Assembly (NCBI GenBank): GCA_016869045.1
Contig: VGFC01000023.1
Coordinates: 1 to 35,560, forward strand
DNA from: Armatimonadota bacterium
GTDB taxonomy: Bacteria > Armatimonadota > Zipacnadia > Zipacnadales > VGFC01
Length of the DNA stretch: 35,560 nucleotides
Direction: 5' to 3'
Shown here: positions 8,625 through 15,034 of the stretch, one piece after another
Position numbering within the stretch: position 1 is the first letter of the stretch
Layout: every line of letters begins with the position of its first letter
Notes under the pieces: generated by a model
Seen by the model: the letters and a program-made list of their open reading frames with translations, nothing else
Told to the model about the DNA's origin: nothing
Database searches by the model: none
Translations under genes and position numbers: made by a program

Positions 8625-9992
8625 TCACATGACCGCCCGCCGCACGCGCCAGGCGAAGCGCTCGGCCAGGTCGTTGGCGGCCTGCTGCGTCGGGCCCTCG
8701 CTGATGACGCGGATGATCGGCTCGGTGATTGAGGCCCGAACGTGCACCCACATGCCCTCGTCGATGATCTTCACGCCGTCCTCGAGATCGATGGCGCCGC
8801 CAAAGACGCCCTGCTCGGCTTCCTCGCGGATCTGCTCGACAACCGCCGAGACCTTAGCCGGCGGACACGGGATGGTGAGCTTGACCATGTGGATGCTCGG
8901 CAGTTCGGCGACAATGCTGCTCAACGGGCGGCCGACGTGAGCCATGAGTTCGAGCACGTGAGCCAGCGTCGCCAGGCTGTCGTGCGCGCAGTTGATACGC
9001 GGGAACATCACGCCTCCGCTGCCCTCGCCCGCAACGGCGGCCTCATTGCTCAGCGCGGCTTCCGCCACGAAAGACTGCCCGACCCGCGTCCGGATCACTT
9101 CCCGCCCGTGGCGCTCCGCGACCTCGTCAACGGCATGAGTAGTGGAGACATTGGTCACCACGGGCCCCGGGTCCCCCCGGCTCAGCACAGCCTCCGTCGC
9201 CAGGCAGAGGGTCAGTTCATCACCCGGCGCCTCGCCCTTCTCAGTGACCACCCCGAGGCGGTCCCCGTCGGCGTCCTGAGCGAAGCCGACATCCGCCTTA
9301 GCGGCGGCGACCAGCGCGCGCAGTTGGCCGAGGTTCTTCGGGCCGGGCGCTGGCTCGTGGGGGAAGGGCTGGTCCGTGTCGGTGTTGATCGGGACCACGC
9401 GGCAGCCCAATGACCCCAGGAAGCCGGGGGTGAAGCCCGAGCACGCTCCGTTGCAGCAATCAACCGCAACCGTGAAGGCGGCTTTGCGTATCGCCTTCGC
9501 GTCGATGTGCCGGCGCAGCACCCGGGCGTGCTCCTGTGGCAGCAGGGCTTCCGTCTCGACGGCCGGGCACACTTCCCGGTAGGGCGCCTTGTGGAACTCG
9601 CCCTGGTGGAGGATGTTCAGCAGCTCCTCGCCCTGGTTGGCGTTCAGGTAGAGGCCGTCCTGTCGCACGAACTTGAGGGCGTTCCACTCGAGGGCGTTGT
9701 GGCCGGCAGTGACCGCGATCCCGCCGCCGGCCTCGGTGGACTTGACCGCCCACTGCATCGCGGGCGTGGGACAGACGCCGAGCTCCACCACCCGACAGCC
9801 GGTGGCCAGGAGGCCCGCTGCCACACAGGAGGTCACCATCGGCCCGGAGGGCCGGGTATCGCGCGAGATCAGCACCGTCGCCGGCCCCACCAGTGTCCCG
9901 AACGCCTGCGCGAAGTTCGTGAGCAGTCGGGGATCGAGCGTCTCCCCCACGATGCCTCGAACGCCGGTGATGGAGATCTTCAGAGATGCCAT
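8625..9992 (-). CDS. Phosphoglucosamine mutase / phosphomannomutase family paralog lacking the catalytic Ser (TAGHNA)
   Basis: MASLKISITGVRGIVGETL...; IAVTAGHNALEWNALKF; DADGDRLGVVTEKG; GEGSGGVMFPR; RASITEPIIRV. Confidence 0.88.
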   Translation of the reverse strand: MASLKISITGVRGIVGETLDPRLLTNFAQAFGTLVGPATVLISRDTRPSGPMVTSCVAAGLLATGCRVVELGVCPTPAMQWAVKSTEAGGGIAVTAGHNALEWNALKFVRQDGLYLNANQGEELLNILHQGEFHKAPYREVCPAVETEALLPQEHARVLRRHIDAKAIRKAAFTVAVDCCNGACSGFTPGFLGSLGCRVVPINTDTDQPFPHEPAPGPKNLGQLRALVAAAKADVGFAQDADGDRLGVVTEKGEAPGDELTLCLATEAVLSRGDPGPVVTNVSTTHAVDEVAERHGREVIRTRVGQSFVAEAALSNEAAVAGEGSGGVMFPRINCAHDSLATLAHVLELMAHVGRPLSSIVAELPSIHMVKLTIPCPPAKVSAVVEQIREEAEQGVFGGAIDLEDGVKIIDEGMWVHVRASITEPIIRVISEGPTQQAANDLAERFAWRVRRAVM

Positions 9993-10004
9993 CAGCGGAC
10001 CCCG

Positions 10005-11102
10005 CTACTCCACAGTGACCGTCAGTCCCGGGTGAGACTCCACGATGTAGGCCTTCCCGCCTGCCGACTCGATGGCCGCCGCCACCTGCTCCTGGCGACC
10101 CGGCGCCAGCGCGAACATGCACCCGCCCCCGCCCGATCCGTTGATCTTGGCTCCGAGTGCGCCGGCGGCCAGCGCAGCCTCAACCATGCGGTCGATCTTC
10201 TCGGTGGAGATCTGGATGTTGCGCGAGAGCTGCTCGTGGTGCTCTTGCAGCAACCGGCCGATCTCGGCGACATCCGGGTCCTCGGCGCCCAGCAACCGGC
10301 GAGCCGCCACGCACAGGTCCCGGTTGATGAGGTTCCCCTCCAGCATCTCCTGACCGCGCACTTCGAGGTTGGCGAAGACGCCGCGTGCGTCCTCAACCGG
10401 GGTCTCGTGAATGCTGAACCCGTTGATCTCCTGCCTCGCGACGGCCACGGCGCGCGCCATCGCCTGCCGCGAACGGGCGAGGGTGGTGGTCGTGTCCTTG
10501 GGGGTGAGGGAATCGCCCAGGACGAAGCCCTCGAGCATCGCCGGGAGGCGCGTGCACTCGATCTCTCCCTCGGTCCTGATGTGCAGTAGCCCGCCGAGGG
10601 CCGAGGTGTAGTGGTCCATCATCCCGCCGGGCTCGTTGAACTCAATGACTTCAGCACGGTGCGCCAGCCGCGCGACCGTCACCGGATCGCGGGGGAAGGC
10701 GTCGCTCTGAGAGACCGCCAGGAAAGCGATCCAGGCATTGAGCATTGCCGACGAGCTCCCGCAACCCGCGTTGATCGGGATGTTGCCTCGCACCGTGATG
10801 TCGTAGCCGTAGCGACACCGCAGCCCCTCGCGACGCAGCACGTTCACCGCCGAGCGCAGGTAGTCCCGTCGGTGGCGGTATGTCAGCTCGTTGCCTGGGT
10901 CGATCTCGTCATGGTCGTCGATGTCAGGCAGATCGATGCGAAACAGGCTGTCCTCGCGCCGCGTGCCTGTGAAGGCGATCTCGCGCGTTACGGCGAGCGC
11001 GATCACCGGCAGACCCAGGAAGTCCTGATGCTCGCCGAAGAGGCAGAGCCTCCCCGGCGCAGAAGTCGTAAGCCGACCCGGTGGCAGCAAGAGTCGCTCC
11101 AT
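10005..11102 (-). CDS. GHMP kinase family sugar kinase (galactokinase-like)
   Basis: SAPGRLCLFGEHQDFLGLPVI N-term; IPINAGCGSSSAMLNAW ATP loop; KINGSGGGGCMFAL C-term motif. Confidence 0.88.
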   Translation of the reverse strand: MERLLLPPGRLTTSAPGRLCLFGEHQDFLGLPVIALAVTREIAFTGTRREDSLFRIDLPDIDDHDEIDPGNELTYRHRRDYLRSAVNVLRREGLRCRYGYDITVRGNIPINAGCGSSSAMLNAWIAFLAVSQSDAFPRDPVTVARLAHRAEVIEFNEPGGMMDHYTSALGGLLHIRTEGEIECTRLPAMLEGFVLGDSLTPKDTTTTLARSRQAMARAVAVARQEINGFSIHETPVEDARGVFANLEVRGQEMLEGNLINRDLCVAARRLLGAEDPDVAEIGRLLQEHHEQLSRNIQISTEKIDRMVEAALAAGALGAKINGSGGGGCMFALAPGRQEQVAAAIESAGGKAYIVESHPGLTVTVE

Positions 11103-11150
11103 TCGCAAGTGTCGTTGGTGACATGGGCGGCCCGCCCGTGGCCGCCGTTA

Positions 11151-11987
11151 CTACAACCCCTGTCGCATCAACCAGTACACCGCGAAGTCGCCGTAGTGCA
11201 TGATCGCCGTCCCGACGGCCAGCCCCAGACCTACCTGCGGGAGGCCGCGCCGCCAGAGACGCTCGATGGGCGAGTCGGGTCGAGGCGGCGTGTTGCGCCA
11301 ACGCTCGAGCAACGTCCGCCCGCTCTCGATGCCGGCGCGAAGCTGCGCGGGGGACGGCTCCTTGGTGGTGAAAACGGTCTGCACGACCCACCCGATCTGC
11401 CGCCGGAAGGTCACGCCCACAACCAGCAGGCCGAGGAGCAGCCACGGCGACATTCTCACGTCCGGCGTAAAGGCCAGTAGCAGCGGCGCGATCCCGGCCA
11501 GCAGGTTCGTGCCGCAGCGCAAGTGCTGTGGCGGCATCCTGCGCACCACGTTCTCCTCCACGCCGCCCGTCTGCTCGATAGCGTTGACGACCTTGTGCTC
11601 GGCGCCGTGGTATCCGGCAATGGGGCTCAGGCGCAGAAGCGAAAGGAACGCCAGGAAACGGACGCCGTGGACGGCGATCCGCCAGCCGACATACGGGTCC
11701 GGGTAGGCAGGGGGCTGCGTGTAGGTGTAGATCGCCACCAGCGGGACGGCCGCAATCAGCTTGCCGGCGAGGTAGACGATCGTGTAAGCCACCAGCGACG
11801 ACACCGAGAACAGCACGATGAACCCCGCCCCGGCAGCGATCAGCCCGGAGTCGGTCGCGCTGCGGACCCTCCCCGTGGATAGGAAGACCCCTCGCAGAAG
11901 GGCCAGCCCCGAGATGCGATCCGGGCGCGGCGTCTCTGTGTACTCGGGAGGGGGAGGGAGATAGGGCGCTTGTAGGACAGGTCGCAT
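11151..11987 (-). CDS. DUF1385 family membrane protein
   Basis: RISGLALLRGVFLSTGR..., PIAGYHGAEHKVVNAIE, RCGTNLL and hydrophobic helices; start ATG at 11987 chosen by family N-terminus. Confidence 0.82.
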   Translation of the reverse strand: MRPVLQAPYLPPPPEYTETPRPDRISGLALLRGVFLSTGRVRSATDSGLIAAGAGFIVLFSVSSLVAYTIVYLAGKLIAAVPLVAIYTYTQPPAYPDPYVGWRIAVHGVRFLAFLSLLRLSPIAGYHGAEHKVVNAIEQTGGVEENVVRRMPPQHLRCGTNLLAGIAPLLLAFTPDVRMSPWLLLGLLVVGVTFRRQIGWVVQTVFTTKEPSPAQLRAGIESGRTLLERWRNTPPRPDSPIERLWRRGLPQVGLGLAVGTAIMHYGDFAVYWLMRQGL

Positions 11988-12027
11988 GTGCTGCCTGGTG
12001 CCGGGCGTTGCGCGGCAGCGTGCTTGC

Positions 12028-12056
12028 TTTACACGCGCGGCGCGATGTGCTATTAT
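12028..12056 (+). promoter_or_regulatory. Sigma70-type promoter for rpmB
   Basis: TTTACA (12028-12033) - 17 nt - TATTAT (12051-12056). Confidence 0.75.
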
Positions 12057-12062
12057 ACGCAC

Positions 12063-12200
12063 CCGTGGCGCGGGATGGCAAGGCTTCCGCGCCGCGGGCT
12101 CGTGTTCTACGGGACGAGCCACGATGGTGGCCCGGTGCGCGGCGGTCTGCCTCGGCAGGCGAGCGGCGGCCGACGAGCGCACCGTGAGGGAGTGTATGAG
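12063..12200 (+). promoter_or_regulatory. Structured rpmB 5' leader with three consecutive stem-loops
   Basis: ggcgcgg/ccgcgcc (12067-12073/12087-12093); ggctcgt/acgagcc (12097-12103/12114-12120); cggtgcgc/gcgcaccg (12133-12140/12177-12184). Confidence 0.5.
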
Positions 12201-12398
12201 ATGCCGAAGGTCTGCGAAGTCTGTGGCAAGCGCCCGGCGCGCGGCAACTGGGTGAGTTTCTCGCACCGCCGGAGCCGACGTACATGGAAGCCAAACCTGC
12301 AGAGCGTTCGCGCCGTGGTGGGCGGGCAGAACAAGCGCATCAATGCCTGCGTCTCCTGCCTGAAGGCCGGCAAGGTCACCAAGCGCCCGGTCGGGTGA
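12201..12398 (+). CDS. rpmB: 50S ribosomal protein L28
   Basis: MPKVCEVCGKRPARGNWVSFSHRRSRRTWKPNLQSVRAVVGGQNKRINACVSCLKAGKVTKRPVG; paired-Cys (zinc-type) L28. Confidence 0.93.
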   Translation: MPKVCEVCGKRPARGNWVSFSHRRSRRTWKPNLQSVRAVVGGQNKRINACVSCLKAGKVTKRPVG

Positions 12399-12429
12399 AC
12401 ATCGATAGAGCGAACGTCCGTGCACGAGG

Positions 12430-12449
12430 GCCGGGCAGGAGTGCCCGGC
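12430..12449. terminator. Hairpin after rpmB (GCCGGGCA-GGAG-TGCCCGGC), terminator or REP-like
   Basis: 8-bp perfect arms, 4-nt loop, in the rpmB-nuoE-like intergenic region; no T-tract. Confidence 0.4.
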
Positions 12450-12571
12450 TCTCTCGCCGTCTGCCCACCCGCGACCAGGAGGACACCCAGCAGGTCCTGC
12501 CGAACACGCGGTCCGCTTGCGGGTGTTGGCCTCGAACGAGTTGTGCGTTGGCCTTGGAACGGAGCGCCCCC

Positions 12572-13129
12572 ATGCCGATGAAGGACCCACTCGCCCGCCG
12601 CTGGCGCAAGGGCGGCCCGGGCGAACTCCGTCGCCCCGACGACGGGGCTGACCTGTCGCTGCTCGAGGACGCGCTGCAAGGCCTCCCCCGCAACGAGATG
12701 TCCGTCATCCCGGCCCTGCAGCGTGCGCAGGAAGTCTACGGCTACCTCCCCGAGAGCGTCCTGGCGCAGATCGCGGATGAGCTGCGCGTGCCCTGGGCGC
12801 GCGTGTACGGCGTGGCAACCTTCTACGCGCAGTTCCACCTGAAGCCCCGCGGCAGGCACATCGTCCTCGTCTGTCGCGGGACGGCTTGCCACGTGGGGGG
12901 CGCCTCTGAGATCTTGGGTGCTCTGGAGGAGCGACTGGGGATCAGGGAGGGGGAGACGACCCCCGACCTGATGTTCACCCTGGAGACGGTGGCGTGCCTG
13001 GGAGCGTGCGCGCTGGCGCCGGTGATAGTTGTGGGCGGCAGATACTACGGGCATCTGGACGAGGCCAAGACCCTGGCGGTCATCGACATGTACACGGACG
13101 GCAACGCCGCGCCGGAGGTCCAGCCATGA
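12572..13129 (+). CDS. NuoE/HydC-like 2Fe-2S thioredoxin-like NAD-oxidoreductase subunit
   Basis: NEMSVIPALQRAQEVYGYLPESVLAQIADEL...VYGVATFYAQF; C-x4-C ... C-x3-C cysteines (CRGTACH, CLGAC). Confidence 0.92.
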   Translation: MPMKDPLARRWRKGGPGELRRPDDGADLSLLEDALQGLPRNEMSVIPALQRAQEVYGYLPESVLAQIADELRVPWARVYGVATFYAQFHLKPRGRHIVLVCRGTACHVGGASEILGALEERLGIREGETTPDLMFTLETVACLGACALAPVIVVGGRYYGHLDEAKTLAVIDMYTDGNAAPEVQP

Positions 13130-14988
13130 CCGGGGTGACCAGGATTCGCAGCTCTAAGGACCTGGCCCGGCTGCGCGGGACGGCCCAGGAGGCGCGTCGC
13201 AGGTACCGCAAACGGGTGACGATCTGCAATGGCACGGGCTGCCGGGCTTGTGGGGGGCTGGACGTGACAGCCGCTTTCCGGTCCGAACTTGCGCGGAAGG
13301 GCCTGACCGACGTTGTGCAGGTGATGCCGACGGGATGCCAGGGGTACTGTCAGCGCGGTCCGATCGTCGTCGTAGACCCGCCGGGCGTGTTCTACCAGCG
13401 GGTGACAGCGGAGGATGTTCCGACGGTGGTCGCGAGCACGCTGGAGGCCGACGAGGTGGTGGAGAAGCTCCTGTACACCGACCCCCTGACGGGGGAGCAC
13501 GTGCCGCTGGAGAAGGACATCCGGTTCTATGCCGGGCAGCAACGGATCGTGTTCGCCCTCAATGGTGAGATCGAGCCCAGTTCGATCGACGACTACATCG
13601 GCATGGGCGGTTACGAGGCGCTGGCCAAGGCCCTGGAGGACATGTCGCCCGAGCAGATCATCCAGGAAGTGACCGACGCCGGCCTGCGAGGCCGGGGCGG
13701 CGCAGGCTTCCCCACCGGTGTGAAGTGGCGGTTCGTGCGCGAGGCGGCGACCTTCCCGAAGTACGTCATCTGCAACGGCGACGAGGGGGACCCGGGTGCG
13801 TTTATGGACCGGAGCCTGCTGGAGGCCACGCCGCACAGCGTTCTCGAGGGCATGCTGATCGCGGGCTACGCCATGGGAGCCTCCGAGGCGTACATCTACG
13901 TGCGGGCCGAGTATCCCCTCGCGATCGAGCACGTGGGGAAGGCGTTAGCGGACGCCAGCACGCTGGGCCTGCTAGGCGAGGACATCCTCGGCACCGGCTT
14001 AAGCTTCCACGTCCACATCAAGGAGGGGGCTGGGGCATTCGTCTGCGGGGAAGAGACGGCGCTCATCACGTCCATCGAGGGGCGTCGGGGAACGCCGCGC
14101 CCGCGCCCGCCCTTCCCGGCCCAGTCGGGCCTGTTCGGCAAGCCCACCAACATCAACAATGTCGAGACCTTCGCGAACGTCCCACCCATCATCCTCAACG
14201 GGGCCGCCTGGTACGCCGGCATGGGCACGGAGAAGAGCAAGGGCACGAAGATCTTCTCCCTGACCGGCAAGGTGCAGAACAACGGCCTGGTCGAGGTGCC
14301 CATGGGCACAACGCTCCGCCAGGTGATCTTCGAGATCGGCGGCGGAATGCACGAGGGCCGGGACTTCAAGGCGGCGCAGATGGGCGGCCCGTCCGGCGGA
14401 TGTGTGCCGGCGAAGCACTTGGACCTGCCAATCGACTACGAGTCCCTGCAGAGCATCGGGGCCATCATGGGCTCCGGCGGTCTGGTCGTCATGGACGACC
14501 GCACGTGCATGGTCGACGTTGCCCGCTTCTTCCTGGCGTTCACGATGAGCGAATCGTGCGGCAAGTGCGTGCCTTGCCGCATCGGCACCAAGCAGATGCA
14601 CGACACGCTTGATGGCTTCACGCGGGGCGAGGGAAGCGTCGATGATCTGACGCAGCTCGAGGCCCTCGCCCAGAACGTGAAGCGCGGGTCGCTGTGCGGC
14701 CTCGGGCAGACCGCGCCCAATCCCGTGCTCTCGACGATCATGCACTTCCGTGAGGAGTACGAGGCCCACATCGTCGAGAAGCGCTGTCCAGCCGGTGTCT
14801 GCAAGGCTCTGCTGAGCTTCCGAATCGACTCGGAGAAGTGCGTCGGCTGCATGGCCTGCGCGAAGGTCTGCCCCGTCAACGCCATCACCGGCGAGAAGAA
14901 GCAGCCGCACACCATCGACCCCACGCTCTGCATCAAGTGCGGCCAGTGCTTCGAGAAGTGCAAGTTCGACGCGGTGCTGAGAGGCTGA
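13126..14988 (+). CDS. NuoF/HydB-like NADH-binding flavoprotein subunit with C-terminal 2x[4Fe-4S] ferredoxin domain
   Basis: GRGGAGFPTGVKW, CNGDEGDPGAFMDR, ESCGKCVPCRIGTKQM, CVGCMACAKVCP / CIKCGQCFEKC; ATGA overlap with upstream gene. Confidence 0.94.
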   Translation: MTGVTRIRSSKDLARLRGTAQEARRRYRKRVTICNGTGCRACGGLDVTAAFRSELARKGLTDVVQVMPTGCQGYCQRGPIVVVDPPGVFYQRVTAEDVPTVVASTLEADEVVEKLLYTDPLTGEHVPLEKDIRFYAGQQRIVFALNGEIEPSSIDDYIGMGGYEALAKALEDMSPEQIIQEVTDAGLRGRGGAGFPTGVKWRFVREAATFPKYVICNGDEGDPGAFMDRSLLEATPHSVLEGMLIAGYAMGASEAYIYVRAEYPLAIEHVGKALADASTLGLLGEDILGTGLSFHVHIKEGAGAFVCGEETALITSIEGRRGTPRPRPPFPAQSGLFGKPTNINNVETFANVPPIILNGAAWYAGMGTEKSKGTKIFSLTGKVQNNGLVEVPMGTTLRQVIFEIGGGMHEGRDFKAAQMGGPSGGCVPAKHLDLPIDYESLQSIGAIMGSGGLVVMDDRTCMVDVARFFLAFTMSESCGKCVPCRIGTKQMHDTLDGFTRGEGSVDDLTQLEALAQNVKRGSLCGLGQTAPNPVLSTIMHFREEYEAHIVEKRCPAGVCKALLSFRIDSEKCVGCMACAKVCPVNAITGEKKQPHTIDPTLCIKCGQCFEKCKFDAVLRG

Positions 14989-15034
14989 GAACAACCCCCG
15001 CGTGGGGCGACGAACTGCCGGTTGAGGGACCCTG

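Noticed and set aside
7199-8632. 477-aa ORF on the + strand
   Set aside because: Antisense shadow of the phosphohexomutase gene; no domain motifs.
11988-12200. N-terminal extension of L28
   Set aside because: Region contains promoter and hairpins and does not resemble L28; family start is MPKVCEVCG at 12201.
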